A DNA stretch of 47,775 bases. Origin: an uncultured Christensenella sp. (GTDB lineage Bacteria > Bacillota > Clostridia > Christensenellales > Borkfalkiaceae). Numbering within the stretch: the stretch's first letter is position 1; each line of letters opens with the position of its first letter. Below are positions 1 to 8,132 of this stretch, piece after piece. The stretch is from contig CAJTPB010000015.1 of assembly GCA_910578065.1 (NCBI GenBank), forward strand, positions 1 to 47,775, given 5' to 3'. The translations under genes and the position numbers were made by a program. A model generated the notes under the pieces. The model made no database searches, was not told the DNA's origin, and saw only the letters and a program-made list of their open reading frames with translations.

Positions 1-79
1 CAGTCTAAAAAATTGCGACAGTTAAGATAATCATAATAAGATAAATTTCAATTTATCTTTGAAAATAATGTGTATTTAA

Positions 80-114
80 AAAGCTCTCGAACGATATGTT
101 CGAGAGCTTTTGTC
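80..114 (+). terminator. Rho-independent terminator
   Basis: A 13-bp perfect stem (80-92 with 98-110) with a 5-nt loop ends in TTTT. It probably ends a transcript entering from the left of the window. The A-run on the left arm means it could also act on minus-strand transcripts of the XRE gene. Apart from this and the duplicated segment at 193-306, I see nothing in 1-331. Confidence 0.75.
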
Positions 115-192
115 CTCGCTTGAAAGTGCAACTCTAAAAAATTTAGTTTTTTATTTCCCTATGGGAAGTGCGCTTTTTGCGCCCCGTTTTTA

Positions 193-306
193 TTTGATAC
201 AGATTGTTTATATATTACACACCAAAGTGTACATAGTTTTATTTTTTATTGATTGATGAAACGATCGCACACAAAATTCCGCCTTGCTTTTGATACAGAT
301 TGTTTA
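193..306. repeat. Tandem duplication at the 3' side of the XRE gene
   Basis: An identical 18-bp segment occurs at 193-210 and 289-306, 96 bp apart. Each copy is followed by a sequence that, on the minus strand, reads as the last codons of the XRE-type regulator. The stretch between the copies is therefore a diverged duplicate of the gene's end plus its downstream flank. Confidence 0.7.
239..288 (-). pseudogene. Remnant of a duplicated XRE-membrane regulator C-terminus
   Basis: Read on the minus strand, this stretch encodes GGILCAIVSSINKK and a stop. The intact neighbour ends GGILCAIVSAIKEAHKK. The copy has lost everything upstream of about its last 16 codons. It looks like the leftover of a tandem gene duplication in which one copy was deleted almost completely. 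No function is expected. Confidence 0.6.
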
Positions 307-331
307 CAAATTTTAAACGTACTATTTTAGA

Positions 332-1240
332 TTACTTTTTATGCGCTTCTTTGATTGCGGAAACGATCGCGCACAAAATTCCGCCTACGGGAAAAGCGAC
401 CCAAGCGGGATGCCATAAATTGATTAAAAAGCCGAGCAGTAAAAATACGATCGTTGCTGAAAGCATGATGCAAGTGCATACCGCGCCGCATATTTTTTCC
501 GCTTTATCTTGCGGTCGGTTGCCGCTTTGCAGCTTTCCGTGGAATTTATCGTGCTGAATGCCGAAATAGATAAACAGAAAAACGGCAAAAGCGATCAATA
601 CAAAAAAGAGGGCTGTAATTGCTAACGTCAGCGCTTCTCCTTTTTCGGAAAACAGCACGATCAAGAGGATCCCCGTAAGCAGCAGCGATACGCCCGCGGT
701 GATCGCGGCGGCAAACAGTTTATCGTGCTTAGCGACTTCTTCCTTCTCGTATTGATAATCGGCAGGGTTTACGTTTTTTAAAAAGGTTTCGTGTCGCATT
801 CCGAACCAAACAAAAATGCCGACGGCAACGGCGATACATGCGATCAGCAAAACGGTTCCAAGGGGAGAAAGCGCAAAGCCGTATCCTTCTTCAAGGGCGA
901 GTTCGCCGATAAGCAACGCAACGCCGAGCAAGATCAAACACACGCCCGAAGCGATCGCAAGCGCAAACGTTTTTATGCGGCGGTCGTATTCCAAGCGGCT
1001 TACGGCGGGCGGAGCGGGGAGCGTTTCTTGCGCGTCCGCTTCTATTTTTCCCTGTACAAGAGAGTCCATCGTAACCGAAAACCGCTTGCATAAGGCAATC
1101 AGTTTATCCATTTCGGGATAGCAGGCGTCCTGTTCCCATTTCGATATCGTTTGACGGCTGACTTGCAGTTCGTCGGCAAGTTCTTCCTGCGTAACGGAAT
1201 GCTTCTTGCGCAAAGATTGTAAATTTTCACCGAAAGACAT
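332..1240 (-). CDS. XRE-family transcriptional regulator with C-terminal membrane domain
   Basis: A 302-residue protein. The N-terminus is a helix-turn-helix of XRE/Cro type (about residues 5-58, with VTQEELADELQVSRQTISKWE as its core, shortened here to TQEELADELQVSRQT). A linker follows, then about five or six hydrophobic segments from residue 80 to the end. That layout fits a membrane-tethered one-component regulator, but neither the signal nor the target is visible. The start at 1240 is chosen because GAGGT lies 7 nt upstream; a longer reading frame to 1273 has no such site and would overlap the promoter. The gene has its own promoter at 1272-1300. A degenerate duplicate of its 3' end lies downstream at 239-288. 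Confidence 0.8.
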   Translation of the reverse strand: MSFGENLQSLRKKHSVTQEELADELQVSRQTISKWEQDACYPEMDKLIALCKRFSVTMDSLVQGKIEADAQETLPAPPAVSRLEYDRRIKTFALAIASGVCLILLGVALLIGELALEEGYGFALSPLGTVLLIACIAVAVGIFVWFGMRHETFLKNVNPADYQYEKEEVAKHDKLFAAAITAGVSLLLTGILLIVLFSEKGEALTLAITALFFVLIAFAVFLFIYFGIQHDKFHGKLQSGNRPQDKAEKICGAVCTCIMLSATIVFLLLGFLINLWHPAWVAFPVGGILCAIVSAIKEAHKK

Positions 1241-1271
1241 GTTGTTACCTCGCAAACAAATTGATACGTTC

Positions 1272-1300
1272 ATTGTAACGGCGCGGCGGAAAAATGTCTA
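1272..1300 (-). promoter_or_regulatory. Sigma-A promoter of the XRE regulator gene
   Basis: On the minus strand, TAGACA (1295-1300) and TACAAT (1272-1277) are separated by exactly 17 nt, 31 nt before the start codon at 1240. Confidence 0.6.
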
Positions 1301-1330
1301 CCGCGCGAGCGTTGCATTTGTAAAAATTAG

Positions 1331-1350
1331 CGCAACCTTAGGTTGCGTTT
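1331..1350. promoter_or_regulatory. Small inverted repeat, operator or weak terminator
   Basis: CGCAACC and GGTTGCG face each other around TTA (1331-1347), followed by TTTT. It lies between two divergent genes, 38 nt before the small gene at 1385. An operator is as likely as a terminator. Confidence 0.35.
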
Positions 1351-1384
1351 TCATAAAATGCGGTAAAATCGCCACACTACGGGT

Positions 1385-1630
1385 ATGAGTTACCGTAAAA
1401 TTCCCGTAGAAGTCGTGGTAAAATTTTCTGCCGAAGGGGGTATGCGCCCGCTGTATTTAGTTTGGCAAGACGGAAGAAAATTTTACGTCGACCGCGTAAA
1501 ATATTGCGAGCGCGCGCCTGCGCACGTAAGCGCCGTACTTCCCGTTCGCTATACGTGCATGATCGGCGGAAAGGAAAAACAAATTTTTTACGAGCGGGAA
1601 AGCGAAAGTTGGTTTGTGGAAATTAGATAA
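1385..1630 (+). CDS. Small hypothetical protein
   Basis: An 81-residue protein that I do not recognise. It has no signal peptide or membrane segment; it is rich in beta-prone stretches (VEVVVKFS, LYLVWQDGRKFYV, IFYERESESWFVEI) and ends in the SWFVEIR pattern common in small, uncharacterised Firmicutes proteins of about this length. No Shine-Dalgarno site precedes the ATG. A TAAAAT at 1364-1369 lies 15 nt before it, so the transcript may have almost no leader. Codon use looks like that of the neighbours, which supports a real gene. It stands alone between two genes on the other strand. Confidence 0.6.
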   Translation: MSYRKIPVEVVVKFSAEGGMRPLYLVWQDGRKFYVDRVKYCERAPAHVSAVLPVRYTCMIGGKEKQIFYERESESWFVEIR

Positions 1631-1732
1631 TAGGCGTTTAAATAGATTTATACAATAATATGGTCGGGAACGTTCAAAACCTGCTGCGGTAGCGAAAAAT
1701 CAAACAAAAAATTGCCGTCGAGGATTCGGATT

Positions 1733-2602
1733 TTAAGAAGGAAATTCGATCAGTTCGCAGCCGAATAAAGAGGGGTTAAACGTTTCGTCGCTGGTGGGGA
1801 TAGACTCTTCCAGGGTGAACTCGGCGGGGAGCTGTTTGGGAGCGTACCCCGTAATTTCTTTAAAAATACGGTTAAAACTGCGAATGGTAGGAAATCCGCA
1901 CCGATAGGAAATTTCCGTTACCGAAATATCCTTTTCCGTCTGCAACAGTTTGATCGCGTTTTCCGTGCGCACGATATTCAGATATTCGGAAAAAGGAATT
2001 CCTGCCATCGCGCGGAAGTAGCGGGAAAAATAAGCGTCGCTCATGCCCATAAACGATACCGCGTCTTCAAAAGTAAATTCATCGTATCGGTTGCCCACTT
2101 CTTCCAATAGCCGTTTGAAAGCCTGCGAAGCGGAATCGGACTTTACCCGTTTTACCACCCGTTCGCCGCGCAGTACGCCGATCATAAAGCGTACAATCTC
2201 GCAAATTGCCTCCTCGGTGTAATAGGGGGCTTTTTCGGATAAAATGCGCAAAACGGCAGAATATAGTTGTTTTACGGGGTAAGTTCCGTAAAATTTGGGG
2301 CTTGCAAGGCGAATATTTTCGGCAAACGGCTTTAACACGTCTTGCGCAAATATCAATACGCGCAGTTTGGTATCCGTCGTGCAGGCGTGCATGGAATGCA
2401 CCGCTCCGCTGTCGATCAAAAGCGCTTCGTCCTTTTGCAGCGTATACTTCTTTTTATCGCAAAACACGTTAATACAGCCTTCTTCTACCTGTATCAACTC
2501 GTAATCGTAGTGCCAATGGGGAAGATTATGCGAGTTTTTATACTTACCCGCCCAAACTTTTCCTTTATCGGAATAATTCCAAATTTCTCTTTTTGCGATC
2601 AT
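1733..2602 (-). CDS. AraC-family transcriptional regulator, probably of the galactoside operon
   Basis: A 289-residue protein. The N-terminal half is a cupin-like sugar-binding domain (LPHWHYDYELIQVEEG near residue 30, DSGAVHSMHA near residue 68). The C-terminal third carries the two helix-turn-helix units of AraC/XylS proteins, with ISYRCGFPTIRSFNRIFKEI in the second. The start at 2602 is supported by AAAGGTG 7 nt upstream. It is transcribed divergently from galT-galK-alpha-galactosidase across a 307-nt region, the usual position for a local activator. Regulation by galactosides is inferred from position only. Confidence 0.85.
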   Translation of the reverse strand: MIAKREIWNYSDKGKVWAGKYKNSHNLPHWHYDYELIQVEEGCINVFCDKKKYTLQKDEALLIDSGAVHSMHACTTDTKLRVLIFAQDVLKPFAENIRLASPKFYGTYPVKQLYSAVLRILSEKAPYYTEEAICEIVRFMIGVLRGERVVKRVKSDSASQAFKRLLEEVGNRYDEFTFEDAVSFMGMSDAYFSRYFRAMAGIPFSEYLNIVRTENAIKLLQTEKDISVTEISYRCGFPTIRSFNRIFKEITGYAPKQLPAEFTLEESIPTSDETFNPSLFGCELIEFPS

Positions 2603-2618
2603 ACAACACCTTTGTTTC

Positions 2619-2647
2619 ATTATAACGTGAAATAATTTATTTGTCAA
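2619..2647 (-). promoter_or_regulatory. Sigma-A promoter of the AraC regulator gene
   Basis: Consensus TTGACA (2642-2647) and TATAAT (2619-2624) on the minus strand with a 17-nt spacer, 17 nt before the start codon at 2602. Confidence 0.85.
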
Positions 2648-2653
2648 CAGGAT

Positions 2654-2669
2654 AATGTCAATAAATGTC
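2654..2669. promoter_or_regulatory. Candidate AraC half-sites upstream of the gal promoter
   Basis: AATGTC occurs twice in direct orientation, at 2654-2659 and 2664-2669, one helical turn apart. The pair sits 22 nt upstream of the galT -35 box and just behind the araC -35 box. Position and spacing suit a class I activator that also controls its own gene. Confidence 0.35.
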
Positions 2670-2690
2670 TATAATTGGGCAATAAGTTGC

Positions 2691-2719
2691 TTGTTTTCGG
2701 CTGCCGAATGGATTATACT
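2691..2719 (+). promoter_or_regulatory. Promoter of the galT-galK-alpha-galactosidase operon
   Basis: TTGTTT (2691-2696) and TATACT (2714-2719) are 17 nt apart. The -35 box is imperfect, as expected for an activator-dependent promoter. The start codon of galT lies at 2910, leaving a leader of about 185 nt. Confidence 0.55.
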
Positions 2720-2818
2720 TATTACGACAATAGGAAATCGGAAAGCGGTTTTACCGTTGGTTCGACGGAATTTGTCAAGATAACCCTTCTTCATCCCCCC
2801 TAATATCATTTTGGCAAG

Positions 2819-2844
2819 AAGGCGGTATTTAATATCGCCTTTTT
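2819..2844 (+). terminator. Terminator hairpin in the gal operon leader (possible attenuator)
   Basis: A 10-bp stem (2819-2828 with 2832-2841, one G-U pair) with a 3-nt loop runs into TTTTT. It lies inside the transcribed leader, 66 nt before the galT start, and would stop transcription unless it is overridden. I see no clear antiterminator pairing or known RNA-binding-protein site. Confidence 0.55.
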
Positions 2845-2909
2845 GTCTTGTAAAAAATAGAAATCGGGGAAAAAGGGGGATTTTGTTCGAAAATCGGGAG
2901 GGAAAAGGA

Positions 2910-4376
2910 TTGAAAGAGATTTTTTCGGCAGTCGATAAGCTGATTTCGTATGCAAAACAAAAGCTGTGTCTTGCCGAACGCAACGAATTTTACGTAAGAA
3001 ATACCGTGCTCGATCTGCTTAGGTTAGACCGCTACGAGCGCACGGGATGCGAATATTGCGGCGAAAGCATTACAAGTTTGCTGGACGCATTGATGGGCGC
3101 GTGCGCCGCAAAAGGGCTGTTCGGCGAAGAGGACGCGGAACGCGTCGGCGATGCGGTAATGGGCGCGCTTTGCCTTACGCCGCAGGAAGTGGACGAAAAG
3201 TTTTGCGCGCTTGCGGCGCGATCGTCTAAGGCGGCGACCGATTGGCTGTACGATTATGCAGTTGCTTCCGACTATGTAAAAAAGGAAAAACTCGATTCCA
3301 ACCCGCGTTTTAACACGGATAAGGGCTTGATCGTAACCATTAACAAGGCGAAGCCGGAATTCCGCGATCCGAAAAAGGCGGCAAGCGGAAACAGCACCAA
3401 AGGCGGATATCCCGCATGCACCATTTGCCGCGAGAACGAAGGGTTTTTCGGCAGAAGCAAGCGCACGCTGCGCACCGTATCGCTCAACCTCGGCGGGCAG
3501 GAATGGTTTTGGCAGTTTTCGCCGTACGGATACTTTTATCAGCACGGGATCGCGGTAAACTGCGAACATACGCCCATGCACGTAGATAAGGGCACTTTTT
3601 ACCGTTTGATGGATTTCGTCGATCGGTTTCCCCATTGGTTCCTCGGCTGCAACGCCGCGCTTCCGCGCATCGGGGGAAGCGTGCTCGCGCACGATCATTA
3701 TCAAGGCGGGGGAGAAACGCTTCCGCTGCATACGGCGGCTCCTTCGATCCTGTTAAAAGATAGAGCGTATCCCAAAGTTTCAATCAGCGTGCTCGATTGG
3801 TTCGGAACGGCTGTTCGCGTAACGGGAGAGGAGAATGATGCGGTTGCGGAAGTTTCCGATAAAATCAGAATCGGTTGGGAAAATTACGAAAACCGCGCGC
3901 TCGGCATAATTCCCAAAGACGGCGAAGGCGTGCACAGCGCGATCAGCCCCACTGCGGTAAAAACGCAGAAGGGATACGAAATGACCATTATTCTTCGCAA
4001 CAACGTTACGACGGAAGAATATCCCGACGGCGTGTTCCATGCGCATCCCGAATATCACGTAATCAAAAAAGAATCGATCGGCTTGATCGAAGCGCAGGGG
4101 CTGTTTATTCTTCCCGGAAGATTGGTGGAACAGCTGGGCAGAATGGAGCAAACGCTCGTTTCGGGCGCGCCTTTGCCCGAAGACTTGTCGGATTTTTCCG
4201 CTTTTTATGCGGAAGTGCGCGCAAAGCGGAAGTCGTTTACCGCGGCGGAGGCGGCAGCTGCGGTGCGCGAACAGCTCGGCGATATTTGCGGGCGCATTTT
4301 GAACAACACCGCGGTGTTTAAAACGCAGCAGGAAACCGCGGAATTTTTAAAAGGATTGGGATTTACGCATGATTGA
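2910..4376 (+). CDS. galT: UDP-glucose--hexose-1-phosphate uridylyltransferase, class II
   Basis: A 488-residue enzyme of the Leloir pathway. It exchanges UMP between UDP-glucose and galactose 1-phosphate, giving UDP-galactose and glucose 1-phosphate in the cytoplasm. The class II signature GGSVLAHDHYQGG is present near residues 255-268, and the length matches Bacillus-type GalT (about 500). I chose a TTG start at 2910 because GGGAGGGAAAA precedes it; the open frame continues upstream to 2811 but crosses the leader terminator hairpin. It overlaps galK by 8 nt, so the two are probably translated together. There is no galE in the window. Confidence 0.93.
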   Translation: MKEIFSAVDKLISYAKQKLCLAERNEFYVRNTVLDLLRLDRYERTGCEYCGESITSLLDALMGACAAKGLFGEEDAERVGDAVMGALCLTPQEVDEKFCALAARSSKAATDWLYDYAVASDYVKKEKLDSNPRFNTDKGLIVTINKAKPEFRDPKKAASGNSTKGGYPACTICRENEGFFGRSKRTLRTVSLNLGGQEWFWQFSPYGYFYQHGIAVNCEHTPMHVDKGTFYRLMDFVDRFPHWFLGCNAALPRIGGSVLAHDHYQGGGETLPLHTAAPSILLKDRAYPKVSISVLDWFGTAVRVTGEENDAVAEVSDKIRIGWENYENRALGIIPKDGEGVHSAISPTAVKTQKGYEMTIILRNNVTTEEYPDGVFHAHPEYHVIKKESIGLIEAQGLFILPGRLVEQLGRMEQTLVSGAPLPEDLSDFSAFYAEVRAKRKSFTAAEAAAAVREQLGDICGRILNNTAVFKTQQETAEFLKGLGFTHD

Positions 4377-5493
4377 TAAGAAGGAATACGCATATCGCGT
4401 TACGGCGGCGGGCAGAGTGAACTTGATCGGCGAGCACGTAGATTATTGCGGGGGAAAAGTGCTTCCCGCCGCGCTGACTTTGTGCAATACGGTGTACGTC
4501 CGCCCCAACGGAACGGATAAGATCAATATCGAATGGACGGATATCCCCGATAAAGTTTCGCTCGATATTAACGGGTTGGAACAGTATAAAACGATGAAAT
4601 ACGGCAACTACCCCGCGGGCAGCGCGTTGATGTGGAAAAACGCGGGGCACAAGGTGATCGGCTGCGATATGCTGCACGATTGCACCGTTCCGTTCGGAAG
4701 CGGACTTTCTTCTTCGGCTGCGATCGAAGTTTCTACCATAGCGGCGCTTGCGGCGGTCGCAGGGGAAACGCCCGATCCCGTAGAAGTTGCGCTGCTCGCC
4801 CAAAAGGCGGAACGGGAATACGCGGGCGTAAATTGCGGAATTATGGATCAATATGCTTCCGCTTGCGGCAAAAAGAACTGCGCGATTCTGCTTGATTGCA
4901 AAACGCTCGAACGGGAATACGTTCCCATTAAGCTGGGGGAATATTCCCTCGTCATCGCCAACTGCAAAAAGCCGCATAACCTCGTCGAAAGCAAATACAA
5001 CGAGCGCAGGCAGGAAACGGAAGAAGCATATCGCCTTTTATCCGAACAGGCGGAAATCGGCTGCCTTGCCGACTTAACGCCCGAAGATTTTAAAAAGATC
5101 GGCGGCGTTCTCGGCGGAAAGGTTTACGACAGGGCGAAGCACGTGGTGGAAGAGTGCGAACGCGTTCGGCAAGCCGCCGCCGCAATGAAGCGGGGGGATA
5201 TGCGGGTGCTTGGCATGCTGTTAAACGCTTCCCATGCGTCTTTGCGCGATTTGTACGAAGTAACGGGAAAAGAATTAGACGCTTTGGCTGCCGCTGCACA
5301 GGCGCATCCCGCATGTATCGGCTCCCGCATGACGGGCGCGGGCTTCGGCGGCTGCACCGTTTCGCTTGTGCGCAGTTCCGAGGTGGAAAACTTTAAAACG
5401 TCGGTCGCGGAACGGTACCGCAAGGCGACGGGATACGTTGCGGAATTTTACGATTCCGCCGTCGGCGACGGAATCACCGTTACAAAACTTTAA
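4369..5493 (+). CDS. galK: Galactokinase
   Basis: A 374-residue GHMP kinase that phosphorylates alpha-D-galactose with ATP to galactose 1-phosphate. The galactokinase signature GRVNLIGEHVDYCGG lies at the N-terminus, the ATP-binding PFGSGLSSSAA near residues 107-117, and the third GHMP motif RMTGAGFGGCTVSLV near residue 323. The length is close to the family's usual 380-390. The start overlaps the end of galT. The product is consumed by GalT, and the substrate comes from the alpha-galactosidase encoded next. Nothing is missing from the active-site motifs. Confidence 0.96.
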   Translation: MIDKKEYAYRVTAAGRVNLIGEHVDYCGGKVLPAALTLCNTVYVRPNGTDKINIEWTDIPDKVSLDINGLEQYKTMKYGNYPAGSALMWKNAGHKVIGCDMLHDCTVPFGSGLSSSAAIEVSTIAALAAVAGETPDPVEVALLAQKAEREYAGVNCGIMDQYASACGKKNCAILLDCKTLEREYVPIKLGEYSLVIANCKKPHNLVESKYNERRQETEEAYRLLSEQAEIGCLADLTPEDFKKIGGVLGGKVYDRAKHVVEECERVRQAAAAMKRGDMRVLGMLLNASHASLRDLYEVTGKELDALAAAAQAHPACIGSRMTGAGFGGCTVSLVRSSEVENFKTSVAERYRKATGYVAEFYDSAVGDGITVTKL

Positions 5494-5553
5494 ATTTATC
5501 GATTGCGGGAAAGGGCGCTTTTGGCTTTTCCCGCTTTTTAAAAGGAGTTTTTT

Positions 5554-7734
5554 ATGATCGCGTTCGACGCAAAAACAAATCTCTTTCATCTGCGCGGGGC
5601 TTCTTACAGCTATGTTATGTTCGTAAACGAATGGGGATATCTGCAATGTCTGCATTACGGCGGCAGAGTGGGCGGCGACAATTTGACCTATTTAAAACAA
5701 ATTGATTTTAAATCGTTTTCGCCCACGCCGCCCGATATTTTGATCGAAGGCGTTTCGTTAGATCTGATTCCGAGCGAGTACGCCTCGTTCGGGCAAAGCG
5801 ATTTTCGCGCGCCTTCCGCGGTGATCGAACAGGCAGACGGCGCCCGCATGAGCCGCTTTCGCTATTGCTCGCACGAAATCGAAGAGGGCGCGCCCGATTG
5901 GGGTGCGCTTCCGCACGCCCGCGCGGAAAAAGGAGGCGCGCAGACGCTTTCCGTCCGCTTGAAAGACGCCGTTTCGGGTATGGAAATCGTATTGCATTAC
6001 ACCGTTTTCGAACATTCGGACGTGCTTGTGCGCAATGCGGAATTTTACAACGGAACGAACGGCAAACTGTATTTAAACAAAGCGTTTTCCTTTTGTTTCG
6101 ATCTGCCTGCGGACGATTATTCTCTGCTCCGTTTGGCGGGACGGCATCAGTTAGAGCGCATGCCCGAATGTACGCCGCTTGCGCACGGAACGATTCGGCT
6201 TTCTTCCGAGCGAGGGGCTTCTTCCCATCAAATGAATCCGTTTATGGGGTTGTTGAAAAAGGATTGCACCGAGCACGGCGGCGAGTGCTACGGCGCGGCG
6301 CTCTGTTACAGCGGTTCGTTCGCGCTTACGGCGGAAGTTTCTCAATCGGATACCGTACGCGTGCAAGGCGGGATCTGCGAAGAGGGGTTTCGCTGGTCGC
6401 TTTCCGCAGGCGAACGGTTTGTAACGCCGCAAGCGTTTTTGGCGTATTCCGATCGGGGATTGGGCGGCATGTCGCGCGCGTACGCCGACTTTTACCGCGA
6501 ACGGGTCATTTCTCCCGCATTCGCGTACAAGCGCAGACCTATCGTGGTCAATAATTGGGAGGCGACTTATTTCGATTTCGACGTAGAAAAACTGAACGCG
6601 ATCGTAGACGAAGGGGCGAAAATCGGCATCGATACCTTTGTGTTAGACGACGGTTGGTTCGGGATAAGAAACGATCCTACTTCGGGCTTGGGCGATTGGT
6701 CCGTAAACGAAGAAAAGCTGAAGGGCGGGTTGAACGCGGTCATTTCGCACTGCAAAGAAAAGGGGATGCAATTCGGGCTGTGGTTCGAACCGGAAATGAT
6801 TTCGAAAAACAGCGAACTGTTTCGCTCTCATCCCGATTGGGCGGTCGGAAAAGTTTCCGCGGGATATTGCGAAAGCAGACATCAGCTTGTGCTCGATTTC
6901 AGCCGCCCCGAAATCGTAGAGGCAATTTATAAACAAGTTTCCGATATATTATCGGCGTACGATATTTCTTACGTAAAATGGGATATGAATCGGCATATTA
7001 CCGAACAGTTTTCCGCGGCGCTTCCCGCCGATCGGCAGGGGGAATTTACGCATCGCTTTATTATGGGCGTATATACTTTGGCAGATCGATTAACGCGCGC
7101 TTTCCCCAACGTGCTGTTCGAGGGGTGTTCGGGCGGCGGAGGAAGATTCGACGCGGGCATGCTGTACTACTTTCCGCAAATTTGGACGAGCGACAACACC
7201 GACGGATACGATCGCGTTAAAATTCAGTACGGCACGTCTATTGCGTATCCGCTTTCGGCAATGAGCTGTCACGTTTCCGTGTGCCCCAACCATCAAACAA
7301 AGCGTACCGTTTCTTTAAAAACGCGAGGGGATGTCGCTTCGTTAGGCGCAACGGGGTACGAACTCGATTTAAGTAAACTGCGTGCGGAAGAAAAAGAAGA
7401 AATGCGTTTGCAGATCAAAGCGTATCGGCGCGTTTCCCGCTTGATTTTAGAGGGGGATTTATACCGCTTATCCGATCCGTTCCATAGCAATTATTTTTGC
7501 GTGCAAATCGTTGCGAAAGACCGTTCGGAAGCGTACGTCGTCGGGGAAGAAATTCTAACCAATTCAGACGATAATTTGCGTCGTATCCGCTTACAGGGGT
7601 TAGACGGCGCAGCCGATTATACGGTGGAAGAACTCGGCATAACGTTAAAAGGGGATACGCTTATGCGCGCGGGTTGTATTTTGCCGCATTTATCCGATTT
7701 CGGCACATGGGTATGGCATATCCGTAAAGTTTAA
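5554..7734 (+). CDS. Alpha-galactosidase, glycoside hydrolase family 36
   Basis: A 726-residue retaining alpha-galactosidase that removes terminal alpha-1,6-galactose from melibiose, raffinose or stachyose. The GH36 active-site stretches are all present: TFVLDDGWFG, the nucleophile in YVKWDMNRH (D477) and the acid/base residue in WTSDNTDG (D547), with CSGGGGRFD between them. Length and catalytic positions match the homotetrameric AgaA/AgaB group (about 730 residues, D478 and D548). There is no signal peptide, so it works inside the cell and needs a transporter, and none is encoded here. AAAGGAG lies 10 nt before the ATG. It is the last gene of the gal operon and is followed by a strong terminator. 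Confidence 0.95.
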   Translation: MIAFDAKTNLFHLRGASYSYVMFVNEWGYLQCLHYGGRVGGDNLTYLKQIDFKSFSPTPPDILIEGVSLDLIPSEYASFGQSDFRAPSAVIEQADGARMSRFRYCSHEIEEGAPDWGALPHARAEKGGAQTLSVRLKDAVSGMEIVLHYTVFEHSDVLVRNAEFYNGTNGKLYLNKAFSFCFDLPADDYSLLRLAGRHQLERMPECTPLAHGTIRLSSERGASSHQMNPFMGLLKKDCTEHGGECYGAALCYSGSFALTAEVSQSDTVRVQGGICEEGFRWSLSAGERFVTPQAFLAYSDRGLGGMSRAYADFYRERVISPAFAYKRRPIVVNNWEATYFDFDVEKLNAIVDEGAKIGIDTFVLDDGWFGIRNDPTSGLGDWSVNEEKLKGGLNAVISHCKEKGMQFGLWFEPEMISKNSELFRSHPDWAVGKVSAGYCESRHQLVLDFSRPEIVEAIYKQVSDILSAYDISYVKWDMNRHITEQFSAALPADRQGEFTHRFIMGVYTLADRLTRAFPNVLFEGCSGGGGRFDAGMLYYFPQIWTSDNTDGYDRVKIQYGTSIAYPLSAMSCHVSVCPNHQTKRTVSLKTRGDVASLGATGYELDLSKLRAEEKEEMRLQIKAYRRVSRLILEGDLYRLSDPFHSNYFCVQIVAKDRSEAYVVGEEILTNSDDNLRRIRLQGLDGAADYTVEELGITLKGDTLMRAGCILPHLSDFGTWVWHIRKV

Positions 7735-7761
7735 CAGAATATCGGTTTTCAGTATGAAATT

Positions 7762-7801
7762 AAAAAAAGGAAAAGCAATTTTATAGCTTTTCCTTTTTTT
7801 A
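7762..7801. terminator. Terminator of the gal operon
   Basis: A 15-bp perfect stem (7762-7776 with 7786-7800) with a 9-nt loop is flanked by A- and T-runs. It ends the gal operon and could also work from the other side. From here to 7952 I see only a 9-bp inverted repeat (7852-7860 with 7877-7885), which is the native 3' flank of tRNA-Trp before the element inserted. Confidence 0.85.
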
Positions 7802-7952
7802 TATGCGAAGAAAAAAGAGGGGCTTTCAAGAGTTAGATAAATTACGATTGCCGCTCAAATTACGCTGTGTTCGCGCATTTGAGCGCAAAAAGATTACACG
7901 CAAATTAAAAGTTAGGTAAGCGTAAGATTACCGCATAACAGAAAATAGTGCA

Positions 7953-7997
7953 AAATTTGGCAGGGGAGACGCGATTCGAACACGCAACCTACGGTTT
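7953..7997. repeat. Left attachment site (partial tRNA-Trp)
   Basis: Identical over 45 bp to 28223-28267. It holds the T arm, acceptor 3' strand and CCA of tRNA-Trp but not the anticodon or the 5' half, so it is not a functional tRNA. The match stops at 7998, the first position of what would be the anticodon. Confidence 0.93.
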
Positions 7998-8037
7998 CTA
8001 AGCAAGCATTTCCGTAAAATCCAACCGTTTTATACAG

Positions 8038-8078
8038 AAAAAAGACGACAATGTGAAATCGCATTGTTGTCTTTTTTT
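8038..8078. terminator. Bidirectional terminator at the left end of the element
   Basis: A 16-bp stem (8038-8053 with 8062-8077, one G-U pair) and an 8-nt loop, with A- and T-runs on the arms. It lies 41 nt inside the left attachment site and would insulate the element from chromosomal transcription, and the chromosome from the element. Confidence 0.8.
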
Positions 8079-8132
8079 GTTGTTCCGCGATGTGGTGAAA
8101 AAATAAGCAAGGGCAAAAAAGGAAGGTTATGT

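Noticed and set aside
2669..2983. 104-codon minus-strand frame over the gal promoter
   Set aside because: It overlaps the promoter, leader hairpin and galT start, has no ribosome binding site and unusual composition.
7953..7997. A second tRNA-Trp gene or tRNA pseudogene from duplication
   Set aside because: It lacks the anticodon and 5' half and equals the right repeat exactly; it is the left attachment site.
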